A stretch of DNA of 64,000 nucleotides, from NCBI GenBank assembly GCA_905182645.1, contig CAJJCJ010000004.1:1-64000 (forward strand), written 5' to 3'. This document shows positions 29,686 to 37,161 of this stretch, piece after piece. This DNA is from an uncultured Sulfitobacter sp. GTDB lineage: Bacteria > Pseudomonadota > Alphaproteobacteria > Rhodobacterales > Rhodobacteraceae. Within the stretch, counting starts at the first letter, position 1; every line of letters starts with the position of its first letter. Under the pieces are notes generated by a model. The model worked only from the letters and a program-made list of their open reading frames with translations. It did not search any database and had not been told where the DNA came from. A program made the translations under genes and the position numbers.

Positions 29686-30417
29686 ATGATGAAAAACCTT
29701 ATCCTTACTACTGCGGTACTTGCATTGACTGCTGGCGCTGCACTTGCTGATGGGCACGGCGTTGTCCGTATGGGCACCGAAGGCGCCTACCCTCCTTATA
29801 ACTTCCTCAACGACGCTGGCGAAGTTGACGGCTTTGAGCGCCATTTGGGTGACGAACTTTGCCTGCGCGCTGAACTGACTTGCGAATGGGTTACAAACGA
29901 GTGGGACAGCATTATCCCGAACCTCGTGTCCGGCAACTATGACACAATCATCGCAGGCATGTCCGTCACAGACGAGCGCATGGAAGTCATCGCATTCTCC
30001 GAGCAGTACACACTGCCCGATCCATCATCATTCTTGACAATGAACGATGCGACAGACCTGACAACAGGCGTGATTGCAGCTCAGTCTGGTACAATCCAAG
30101 CCGCATATATTGCATCCACAGGTGCTACCCTTTTGGAATTCGCAACACCTGACGAAACAGTTGCAGCTGTGAAAAATGGCGAAGCTGACGCAGTTCTGGC
30201 CGACAAGTCTTTCCTTCTGCCAATTGCAGAAGCAGACGCTGAGCTATCTTTGGTGACCCAAGAGGTCATGATCGGCGGCGGCATAGGTATCGGCATGCGT
30301 CAATCCGACACTGAACTGAAAGCAAAGTTCGACGCAGCAATCATGTCCATGAAAGCAGATGGCACATTGAACGCGCTGATCGCTGAATGGCTTCCGGAAG
30401 CTGGCTTGTTTGAATAA
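29686..30417 (+). CDS. Periplasmic amino acid/amine-binding protein of the ABC transporter
   Basis: A family 3 solute-binding protein of 243 residues. It starts with a Sec signal peptide (MMKNLILTTAVLALTAGAAL ADG) and continues VRMGTEGAYPPYNFLNDAGE, IIPNLVSGNYDTIIAGMSVT (the consensus ligand-binding loop with Asp and Arg following in DERME) and AVKNGEADAVLADKSFL. A GGGAG precedes ATG 29686. Downstream a strong stem-loop probably reduces transcription into the permeases, as is common where the binding protein is needed in excess. Confidence 0.93.
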   Translation: MMKNLILTTAVLALTAGAALADGHGVVRMGTEGAYPPYNFLNDAGEVDGFERHLGDELCLRAELTCEWVTNEWDSIIPNLVSGNYDTIIAGMSVTDERMEVIAFSEQYTLPDPSSFLTMNDATDLTTGVIAAQSGTIQAAYIASTGATLLEFATPDETVAAVKNGEADAVLADKSFLLPIAEADAELSLVTQEVMIGGGIGIGMRQSDTELKAKFDAAIMSMKADGTLNALIAEWLPEAGLFE

Positions 30418-30425
30418 ATCAAATC

Positions 30426-30477
30426 GCGCGCTCCGGTCGCTTGATCGGGGCGCGCACATCTGCCTCGCTTTTTTCTA
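30426..30477 (+). terminator. Stem-loop with U-run after the binding-protein gene (attenuator)
   Basis: GCGCGCTCCG at 30426-30435 pairs with CGGGGCGCGC at 30446-30455 (one G-U pair), and TTTTTTC follows at about 30470. The distance from stem to U-run is longer than ideal. It fits partial termination that keeps permease expression below that of the binding protein. Confidence 0.55.
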
Positions 30478-30514
30478 AACACTCAAAATCCAACCCTTTT
30501 AGACGGGTGTACCC

Positions 30515-31399
30515 ATTTTTTCATATTGCGCCGATCCATCAACCCTTGAAGGCTTTACATGGCTGTCGTGCTACCTGACCACAGGCAAGCACATGGGGTT
30601 GTATTGGTCGTTTGGCACCGTGCTTTTGCTTCTTGCGATCACGGCTCCTGTCGCCTTGGCCTTTGGCTTTGGCGGCGCATCGGCGGCCCGCAGCCATATC
30701 GCGCCACTGCGCTGGTTCGGCAAATCCTATATCTCGATTGTACGCGGCATCCCCGACATCGCGTTTTTCCTGTTCTTCGTTATCGCCCTTGATCAAGGTC
30801 TCGAATACCTGCGCCACAAGTGGAAATGCCCCGATTGGACTGAATCCATACGGCAAGGTAACGATTTTGTCGTTTGCACTGCAGCCAAATTACCCTTGGG
30901 AAATTCCCCGCAATGGATACATGAAACATATGGTTTCGCGCTCGCGGTCCTGACGTTTTCAATCGTTTTTGGCGCATTTGCTGCCAACGTGTTGTTCGGT
31001 GCCATGCGGGCCGTCCCACACGGACAATTGGAAACTGCTGAAGCCTACGGCATGACCCGCAGCCAAACATTCTGGCGCGTGCTTGTACCGCAAATGTGGG
31101 TCTTTGCCCTGCCCGGCCTGTCGAACCTTTGGATGGTGCTGATCAAAGCCACACCATTGCTGTTTTTGCTTGGCGTCGAAGACATCGTGTATTGGTCGCG
31201 CGAACTTGGCGGCACCAAAACACCGCGCTTTACCGACTATCCGCATGCTGATTGGCGGATGTGGTATTTCTTCTTTTTGCTCGTGTTCTACTTGTGCTTC
31301 ACCAAAGTGTCGGAACTTGTGCTCGACCGCATCATGGCCCGCCTGACCCATGGCCAAGCCACATCTGGCGGCGAAGCCCAACGCAAGGCGGCCGCATAA
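30515..31399 (+). CDS. ABC transporter permease (HisQ-like), start codon unclear (ATT)
   Basis: This polar amino acid permease has the first helix GTVLLLLAITAPVALAFGFGG, the EAA-like region ETAEAYGMTRSQTFWRVLVP and further helices up to TKVSELVLDRIMARL. The conserved-looking N terminus FSYCADPSTLEGFTWLSCYL lies upstream of the first ATG (30593), and an in-frame TAG is at 30500. No ATG, GTG or TTG is available between them before that conserved stretch; the codon in place is ATT at 30515. Either ATT is used, as in E. coli infC, or the start was lost and a protein shortened by 26 residues is made from ATG 30593. The stop overlaps the next permease (TAATG). Confidence 0.8.
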   Translation: MFSYCADPSTLEGFTWLSCYLTTGKHMGLYWSFGTVLLLLAITAPVALAFGFGGASAARSHIAPLRWFGKSYISIVRGIPDIAFFLFFVIALDQGLEYLRHKWKCPDWTESIRQGNDFVVCTAAKLPLGNSPQWIHETYGFALAVLTFSIVFGAFAANVLFGAMRAVPHGQLETAEAYGMTRSQTFWRVLVPQMWVFALPGLSNLWMVLIKATPLLFLLGVEDIVYWSRELGGTKTPRFTDYPHADWRMWYFFFLLVFYLCFTKVSELVLDRIMARLTHGQATSGGEAQRKAAA

Positions 31400-32208
31400 T
31401 GGAAGAGTGTTTCCAGACGATCATGGATTACGGCCTGCGGTCCCAAGGTGTCGGCGAACGCTTGTTGCCGCGCACCGATTTCACATTGTGCCAGCAGTTC
31501 ACGCTGATTGGCTCTGGCATGATCTGGAACATTTATTTTGGCGTTTGCGCGTTGATCGCAGGGTTTTTCCTCGCGACAACGCTGGCATTGAGCAAAACCG
31601 CCCGTTCTGCTTGGCGGCGCAAACCAGCCGAATGGTTCATTTTTTTGTTTCGCGGTTCGCCGCTGTTCATCCAGTTTTTCTTTGCATACTTCCTATTCTT
31701 ATCGCTCAAAGGCGTGATCCCGTTCTTCTCGCCACTGACATCCGCATGGCTTGGCGCGCTGGTCGTGCTGTTTTTCAACACGTCTGCTTACACCGCCGAG
31801 ATTTTCTATGGCGCGCTGCAATCCATCCCCAAGGGCGATACCGAAGCTGCTGATGCCTACGGGCTGCAAGGTTGGTCGCGGTTCCGCCGTGTGATTTGGC
31901 CTACCATGCTGCGGCTTGCGTGGCCTGCCTACACCAACGAAGCAATCTTTTTGTTCCATGCCACAACGCTGGTGTTCTTCAGTGGTTTTCCGGCAATACA
32001 ACAAAAAGGTGACGCGCTTTATTATGCAAGTTATTTTGCGGATAAGACGTTCAACCCGTTTGTGCCCTACCCCATTCTGGCGATGTACTTCATCATTCTA
32101 ACATTGATCGTCATTTCAGTTTTTGGCGCCATTAACGCACGACTTAACCGCCATCTACCCCAAGAACGGCGTGCAAAAATCAAGTTCCGTCCCCAAATTA
32201 TTAGGTAA
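31399..32208 (+). CDS. ABC transporter permease (HisM-like)
   Basis: The second permease has 269 residues: a short periplasmic N terminus (MEECFQTIMDYGLRSQGVGE), helices beginning MIWNIYFGVCALIAGFFLAT, FLFRGSPLFIQFFFAYFLFL, and the EAA loop KGDTEAADAYGLQGWSRFRR. ATG 31399 overlaps the preceding stop, which fixes the start; the longer in-frame reading to 31252 is excluded. With the HisQ-like subunit it forms the membrane channel. Confidence 0.93.
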   Translation: MEECFQTIMDYGLRSQGVGERLLPRTDFTLCQQFTLIGSGMIWNIYFGVCALIAGFFLATTLALSKTARSAWRRKPAEWFIFLFRGSPLFIQFFFAYFLFLSLKGVIPFFSPLTSAWLGALVVLFFNTSAYTAEIFYGALQSIPKGDTEAADAYGLQGWSRFRRVIWPTMLRLAWPAYTNEAIFLFHATTLVFFSGFPAIQQKGDALYYASYFADKTFNPFVPYPILAMYFIILTLIVISVFGAINARLNRHLPQERRAKIKFRPQIIR

Positions 32209-32211
32209 CCC

Positions 32212-33543
32212 ATGAGCTGGCTCGACGACCATCCCGAAGTACGCAACGTCCGGTGTGGTGCCGCTGACCTCAATGGCCAAGCCCGTGGCAAACGTGTTCC
32301 ACGGCGCTTCGCAGCCAAGCTAGAAGAAGAAGGCACACGGTTTCCACTGTCCGTTCTGAACCTCGACATTTGGGGCGAAGACATCGACGACAGCCCGCTA
32401 GTGTTCGAATCCGGCGACGCAGACGGCGTGTTGCTGCCAACCGAGCGGGGCTATGTCCCGATGCCGTGGCTGTCGTCCCCATCTGCAATCTTACCGCTGT
32501 GGTCGTTCCACGAAGATGGCACACCGTTTGACGGTGATCCGCGCCATGCGTTGGCCAATGTTGTGGCAAAGTATACGGCACTTGGCCTGACCCCTGTCGT
32601 TGCGACCGAGATGGAATTCTATCTGATCGACGATAGTGGCCGCGAAATCAGGCAGCCGAAATCACCGAAATCTGGCAAGCGCCGTGCTGGCGCTGAAATC
32701 CTGTCGCTGCGCGCGCTTGATGCTTTTGATAAGTTTTTCAACGACCTTTACGATGCCTGCGACGCGATGGGTATTCCCGCAGAGGCCGCAATTTCCGAGG
32801 GCGGCATTGGCCAGTTCGAGGTCAATCTGGAACATGTGCCTGACGCGCTTAAGGCCGCAGATGATGCGTGGCTGTTTAAGATGCTTGTGCGCGGGTTGGC
32901 CCGAAACCACGGCATGGCCGCGTCGTTTATGGCAAAACCATATGAAGATTACGCTGGCAACGGCCTGCACACGCATTTCTCAGTGCTCGACAAGGACGGA
33001 GATAACGTCTTTGCCAACGACACTTTTGAAGGGTCCGAAATATTAAAGCAGGCGATCGCAGGCTGCCTTACTGGCATGCCTGAGCTTGCGTTGATTTTTG
33101 CACCGCACGGCAACAGCTATGAACGCTTGGTTCCGGGTCAACATGCGCCAACGTCTATTTCTTGGGCCTACGACAACCGTACCGCATCCATTCGCGTGCC
33201 CGGCGGCAGTTTTAAGGCGCGCCGGATTGAGCATCGTGTCGCTGGTGGCGATGTAAACCCATACCTGTTTTTGGCCGCCGTGCTCGGGTCTGCCTTGATC
33301 GGGATCGAAGACAAAATGCAGGCCCCTGATCCAATCACGGGCAGCGCCTATGATCAAAAGCTGCAACAATTGCCCAGCACATGGGCCGATGCCATTTCCG
33401 CCTTTGACCGAGGTCCACTGTCACGCCGTATCTTTAATACTCAACTGGTCGACAACTTATTGCGCACCAAACGACAAGAAATGAACCATTTCAAAGAGCT
33501 GACCCCAGAAGAGCAGCTTGATCTCTATCTCGACACGGTCTGA
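32212..33543 (+). CDS. Glutamine synthetase-family ligase (gamma-glutamylpolyamine synthetase-like)
   Basis: A 443-residue glutamine-synthetase fold protein: N-terminal domain with CGAADLNGQARGKRVPRRFA, ATP/metal region VVATEMEFYLID, ISEGGIGQFEVNLEHV, NGLHTHFSVLDKDG, the glutamate-binding NSYERLVPGQHAPTSISWAY and DNRTASIRVPGG. It lacks the adenylylation-site pattern of GlnA. Its place after an ABC transporter and beside a second copy and an amidotransferase suggests gamma-glutamylation of an imported amine (PuuA/GlnA3-like). Substrate not proven. Confidence 0.88.
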   Translation: MSWLDDHPEVRNVRCGAADLNGQARGKRVPRRFAAKLEEEGTRFPLSVLNLDIWGEDIDDSPLVFESGDADGVLLPTERGYVPMPWLSSPSAILPLWSFHEDGTPFDGDPRHALANVVAKYTALGLTPVVATEMEFYLIDDSGREIRQPKSPKSGKRRAGAEILSLRALDAFDKFFNDLYDACDAMGIPAEAAISEGGIGQFEVNLEHVPDALKAADDAWLFKMLVRGLARNHGMAASFMAKPYEDYAGNGLHTHFSVLDKDGDNVFANDTFEGSEILKQAIAGCLTGMPELALIFAPHGNSYERLVPGQHAPTSISWAYDNRTASIRVPGGSFKARRIEHRVAGGDVNPYLFLAAVLGSALIGIEDKMQAPDPITGSAYDQKLQQLPSTWADAISAFDRGPLSRRIFNTQLVDNLLRTKRQEMNHFKELTPEEQLDLYLDTV

Positions 33544-33585
33544 CCCGCGCTTTAGGCTAAAACAAATTAACCAATACGGTGACTT

Positions 33586-34269
33586 ATGAAAATCGGTATT
33601 TTGCAAACTGGCCACGCGCCGGATGAAATCCAAGCGCAGCTTGGTGACCTTGATTCCATATTTGGGCGTTTCTTGGCCGGCGAAGGTTTCACAATCGAAG
33701 CGTTCCATGTTGTCGACATGGCGTTTCCTGCAAATGTGCGGTCCTGCGATGGATGGTTGATCACGGGATCCAAACACGGCGCATATGAAGATCACCCATT
33801 CATTCCACTGCTTGAGGACTTCATTCGCGCTGCTAAAACCGCAGATGTACCGATGGTTGGCGTCTGCTTTGGCCACCAAATCATTGCACAGGCGCTTGGC
33901 GGTAAAGTCGCCAAATTTGATGGCGGGTGGGCCGTCGGGCGACAAATTTACAAATGGGGCGACGATGAGGTCGCGTTAAATGCGTGGCACCAAGATCAAG
34001 TCGTGGCCCTGCCTGCAGGTGCCAAAACGATTGCCAGCAACGATTTTTGCGAAAACGCCGCTGTGGTGTACGGTCGCCAAGCATTTACCGTGCAGCCCCA
34101 TCCTGAATTTGGCGATCAGATGATTGCTGGGTTGGCAAAGCTACGAGGCCCTGGTGTGGTGCCAGATCCATTGTTGGCCGTGGCACAATCCAACATAGGC
34201 AAACCCAATGCAAACCAACAACTGGCCGCAATGGTCGCCCAGTTTTTCCGCGAAAGGCGCGTATCATGA
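33586..34269 (+). CDS. Class I glutamine amidotransferase-like hydrolase
   Basis: A 227-residue protein with the catalytic cysteine in MVGVCFGHQIIAQALGGKV and the His/Glu dyad in VQPHPEFGDQM, so the triad is complete. In this context (between two gamma-glutamyl ligases) it may hydrolyse a gamma-glutamyl amide, as PuuD does, although the family (GMP-synthase-type GATase I) is not the same as the typical PuuD. Its stop overlaps the next ATG (ATGA). Confidence 0.87.
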   Translation: MKIGILQTGHAPDEIQAQLGDLDSIFGRFLAGEGFTIEAFHVVDMAFPANVRSCDGWLITGSKHGAYEDHPFIPLLEDFIRAAKTADVPMVGVCFGHQIIAQALGGKVAKFDGGWAVGRQIYKWGDDEVALNAWHQDQVVALPAGAKTIASNDFCENAAVVYGRQAFTVQPHPEFGDQMIAGLAKLRGPGVVPDPLLAVAQSNIGKPNANQQLAAMVAQFFRERRVS

Positions 34270-35618
34270 GCTGGATCAATGACATTCCCGCCGCTGCTCA
34301 AACCTATTTGGAAAACAACCGACTGGACGAGGTCGAATGCGTGATCGCCGATTTACCCGGTATTGCGCGCGGCAAGGCTGTGCCTGCATCCAAATGGGAA
34401 AAGCAGCCGTATTTCCACCTGCCAAATTCGATCTTTTTCCAAACCATTACGGGTGATTGGGGCGAGGCCGCTGGGCCCGGCGGTTTTACTGAACCCGATA
34501 TGACCCTTAAGCCGGACATGGCGACCGCAAGTGCCGCGCCATGGGCAGATGATGGCACGTTGCAAGTCATCCACGATGCGTTCGACCAAAAGGGCGACCC
34601 TGTTGAATTTGCCCCACGCAATGTGCTTAAGCGCGTGATCGATCTCTACCACAAACGAGGCTGGACCCCTGTGGTCGCCCCCGAAATGGAATTCTATCTC
34701 GTCGCGCGCAACATCGATCCGGCCAAACCGATTGAGCCAATGATGGGCCGCACCGGCCGTCCTGCCGCGGGCCGCCAAGCCTATTCAATGTCAGCGGTTG
34801 ATGACTATGGCCCGGTGATCGACGACATCTATGAGTACGCTGAAATTCAGGGGATCGAGATTGACGGCATCACACAAGAAGGCGGCGCAGGCCAGCTTGA
34901 GATCAACTTGCGCCACGGTGACCCTATCGCGCTTGCCGATCAGGTGTTTTATTTTAAACGTTTGATCCGTGAAGCCGCGCTAAAGCACGACTGCTTTGCA
35001 ACCTTCATGGCCAAACCGATCGAGGGCGAACCCGGGTCGGCAATGCATATCCATCATTCGATTTTGGACGCGCAGGGGAACAACATATTTACTGGGCCTC
35101 AAGGCGATGAAACGGATGCTTTTTTCCACTTTATCGGCGGACTACAAGAACACATGCCGTCGGTCATTGCCGTGATCGCCCCCTATGTGAACAGCTATCG
35201 ACGCTATGTGCGCGACCATGCCGCCCCGATAAATTTGGAATGGGGACGCGACAACCGCACGACGGGTATCCGTATACCGCTGTCTCCACCCGAAGCACGG
35301 CGTGTGGAGAACCGCCTCGCAGGTATGGATTGTAACCCATACCTGTGTATCGCGGCCTCATTGGCGTGTGGGTATTTAGGGATGATGAACAAAACCCACC
35401 CCGACAAACGGTACCAAGGCGATGCCTATTACGCCGAAGATGAAATCCCTAAAGGGCTATATGCAGCACTTGATCTATTCGACGAAGCGACGCAAATACA
35501 TGGTGTCCTTGGACCCGAATTTGTCCGCGTTTACTCGATCGTGAAACGAGCCGAATACGACGAGTTCCTGCAAGTTATCTCACCGTGGGAACGCGAACAC
35601 CTGTTGATAAACGTCTAA
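34266..35618 (+). CDS. Glutamine synthetase-family ligase, second copy
   Basis: A 450-residue paralogue of the preceding ligase, with VECVIADLPGIARGKAVPAS, VVAPEMEFYLVARN, ITQEGGAGQLEINLRHGDPI, GSAMHIHHSILDAQGN, NSYRRYVRDHAAPINLEWGR and DNRTTGIRIPLSPPEARRVE. Catalytic Glu, His and Arg positions are present. The divergence between the two copies suggests different acceptors or two steps on a diamine. Last gene of the transporter operon. Confidence 0.9.
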   Translation: MSWINDIPAAAQTYLENNRLDEVECVIADLPGIARGKAVPASKWEKQPYFHLPNSIFFQTITGDWGEAAGPGGFTEPDMTLKPDMATASAAPWADDGTLQVIHDAFDQKGDPVEFAPRNVLKRVIDLYHKRGWTPVVAPEMEFYLVARNIDPAKPIEPMMGRTGRPAAGRQAYSMSAVDDYGPVIDDIYEYAEIQGIEIDGITQEGGAGQLEINLRHGDPIALADQVFYFKRLIREAALKHDCFATFMAKPIEGEPGSAMHIHHSILDAQGNNIFTGPQGDETDAFFHFIGGLQEHMPSVIAVIAPYVNSYRRYVRDHAAPINLEWGRDNRTTGIRIPLSPPEARRVENRLAGMDCNPYLCIAASLACGYLGMMNKTHPDKRYQGDAYYAEDEIPKGLYAALDLFDEATQIHGVLGPEFVRVYSIVKRAEYDEFLQVISPWEREHLLINV

Positions 35619-35836
35619 ACTCAGTGCTCTTACGGCGCATACTATCGTTCATTAGTCGCGGTCACGAAGGGACCATGATGATCACTTTTAAACTGGTCGC
35701 GGTGTCACCTTTCGGCGTTCGCGAGGTATCCCTCCATCAACGCGGGGCCTGTAGACCCTGTCGACTGGGATTTATGGAGTTGAATAGGGAGGCCTAAAGC
35801 CACCCTATCAAAGTAATTTTTGTTCCAAAATCGGCG
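35619..35836. other. Spacer between amine operon and phaR
   Basis: No supported gene. A 40-codon ATG reading (35675-35797) has no recognisable features. On the minus strand, GGGTGGC-TTTA-GGCCTCCC near 35775-35800 makes a weak hairpin that could end the phaR transcript. Confidence 0.4.
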
Positions 35837-36382
35837 TTACTTGCCCATTTTCGAAAGCTTTTCCTGCATTTCAGCAAGCTGCTGTTTGATCGTATCAAGA
35901 TCATCGACTGGTGCCTCGGGCGTAGTTGGTTCAGACTGCGCTGGCATAACACCGCTCGTCATCGCCTTAAAGAACGCCTGCTGCTGGGCCTGCATTGCTT
36001 CAAAACCTGGCATATTTGACATCGGGTTCGCCTTGGACATTTTGCCCATTGCGTCGGACTGCCCACTACGAAGCATTTCAAAGCTGGCTGTCAGGAATTG
36101 CGGCACGACAGATGTGGCTTGGGTCGTATAGCTGCGCACAAGGTCGGTCAGGATATCGACACCCAAAACGCTCTCGCCACGGCTTTCGTGTTCGGCGATG
36201 ATTTGCAATAAATACTGGCGTGTTAAGTCATCGCCGGACTTCAGATCAACGATCTGTACCTCGCGCCCATCGCGGATGAACGTCGCTATATCTTCCAGCG
36301 TGACGTAGTCGCTGGTTTCCGTGTTATACAGCCGCCGGCTCGCGTAACGCTTAATCAGCAGCGGTTTATTGGTATCAGCCAC
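35837..36382 (-). CDS. phaR: Polyhydroxyalkanoate synthesis repressor PhaR
   Basis: A 181-residue regulator with the PHB/PHA accumulation DNA-binding domain at its start (LLIKRYASRRLYNTETSDYV, LEDIATFIRDGREVQIVDLK) and the PHB-binding domain after it (LLQIIAEHESRGESVLGVDI). A Met/Gln-rich tail follows. PhaR represses phasin and its own gene and is released by PHA granules. Candidate operators are at 36403, 37093, 37120 and 38971, supporting an intact regulatory loop. Confidence 0.95.
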   Translation of the reverse strand: MADTNKPLLIKRYASRRLYNTETSDYVTLEDIATFIRDGREVQIVDLKSGDDLTRQYLLQIIAEHESRGESVLGVDILTDLVRSYTTQATSVVPQFLTASFEMLRSGQSDAMGKMSKANPMSNMPGFEAMQAQQQAFFKAMTSGVMPAQSEPTTPEAPVDDLDTIKQQLAEMQEKLSKMGK

Positions 36383-36402
36383 GGTGTCCCTCCCAAGACA
36401 TG

Positions 36403-36413
36403 TTGCAATGCAG
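36403..36413. promoter_or_regulatory. Degenerate PhaR operator upstream of phaR
   Basis: TTGCAATGCAG fits CTGC-N3-GCAG with one mismatch (T for C). It lies 20 bp upstream of the phaR start, where autorepression would act. Confidence 0.5.
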
Positions 36414-36466
36414 CAAGACTATGCGGCATGTGCGTAAAAAGAAAGCCAAATGACGCAGACGCGGAG

Positions 36467-36484
36467 GATGGGTTTTGACCCATC
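36467..36484. repeat. Dispersed palindrome, copy 2 (one-base variant)
   Basis: GATGGGTTTTGACCCATC differs from the copies at 19581 and 60698 by one centre base. It lies between phaP and phaR, just beyond the phaP terminator. Confidence 0.55.
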
Positions 36485-36499
36485 AATCCCAAAGAATAC

Positions 36500-36531
36500 A
36501 AAAAAGCGGACCGTGATAATCACGATCCGCC
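36500..36531 (-). terminator. Rho-independent terminator of phaP
   Basis: On the minus strand, GCGGATCGTG and CACGGTCCGC form a 10-bp stem (one G-U) around a short AT-rich loop, followed by TTTTTTG. It lies about 50 bp beyond the phasin stop at 36584, as expected for a highly expressed phasin. Confidence 0.85.
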
Positions 36532-36583
36532 TTTCGTATTTCTAACAGTACAGGGAGGATTTGTCAGATAAGTCGTTTTACGA

Positions 36584-37027
36584 TTATTTCGCAGCAGCTT
36601 TCTTAACAGCAGCAGTTGCTTCTGTTGTCGCTTTTTTCGCAGCAGTCGTCATTTCTTCGGACGCGTCTTTGCCGGCAGCCATGACCAATTCCATAGTCTG
36701 TGTCTGAACCTTTTTCGCAATTTCAGCGAAAGCAGCCATGTGCCCGGAAGCAGCTTCAGCGGATGCAGTTGCGAAATCAGACATGGATTTTGCGTAATCA
36801 GCAGGCTCAGATTTTGCAGTAGAAACAGACTGGAACTTGCCCAGAGTTTCTGTTGTCCATTTTGCGGACAATGCCGTGGATTTGTTCGCAGCGTCCAAAG
36901 CAACAGCGGACATCTTTTCAGTCAAAGAAGACTGCGACTTGAATGCATCGTCCATTACTTTTGTATCTACTGGGAAAGAACCCATCATGTCTTTGAAAAC
37001 AGCTGTGAAGTCTGGTGAGTTAGTCAT
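36584..37027 (-). CDS. phaP: Phasin (PHA granule surface protein)
   Basis: A 147-residue amphipathic helical protein with the phasin_2-type pattern (MTNSPDFTAVFKDMMGSFPV, KSMSDFATASAEAASGHMAA FAEIAKKVQTQTMELV) and a Lys/Ala-rich tail (KKATTEATAAVKKAAAK) like other PHA granule proteins. It covers storage granules. Codon use is strongly biased and the gene has two good PhaR boxes in its promoter and a strong terminator, as expected for an abundant, regulated protein. Confidence 0.9.
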   Translation of the reverse strand: MTNSPDFTAVFKDMMGSFPVDTKVMDDAFKSQSSLTEKMSAVALDAANKSTALSAKWTTETLGKFQSVSTAKSEPADYAKSMSDFATASAEAASGHMAAFAEIAKKVQTQTMELVMAAGKDASEEMTTAAKKATTEATAAVKKAAAK

Positions 37028-37092
37028 TGTTAAGTCCTTTAGGATATGCGGCGGGAGGAACCGCGTTTCTTGTTCTGAACCCTAGATACATG

Positions 37093-37103
37093 CTGCGCTG
37101 CAG
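37093..37103. promoter_or_regulatory. PhaR operator 1 of phaP
   Basis: CTGCGCTGCAG is an exact CTGC-N3-GCAG match, the site I know for PhaR of Paracoccus denitrificans. It lies about 65 bp upstream of the phaP start. Confidence 0.75.
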
Positions 37104-37119
37104 CATTTCAAGTCTTTTT

Positions 37120-37130
37120 CTGCACTGCAG
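37120..37130. promoter_or_regulatory. PhaR operator 2 of phaP
   Basis: CTGCACTGCAG, a second exact CTGC-N3-GCAG, lies 27 bp from the first (centre to centre). Two sites about two and a half helical turns apart would allow cooperative or double binding. Confidence 0.75.
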
Positions 37131-37161
37131 CATAATATATTTCCGCACCCGCACAATACGC

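Noticed and set aside
35675..35797. Small plus-strand ORF between the amine operon and phaR
   Set aside because: Forty codons with no ribosome site of note, no signal or membrane helix, and an overlapping possible phaR terminator.
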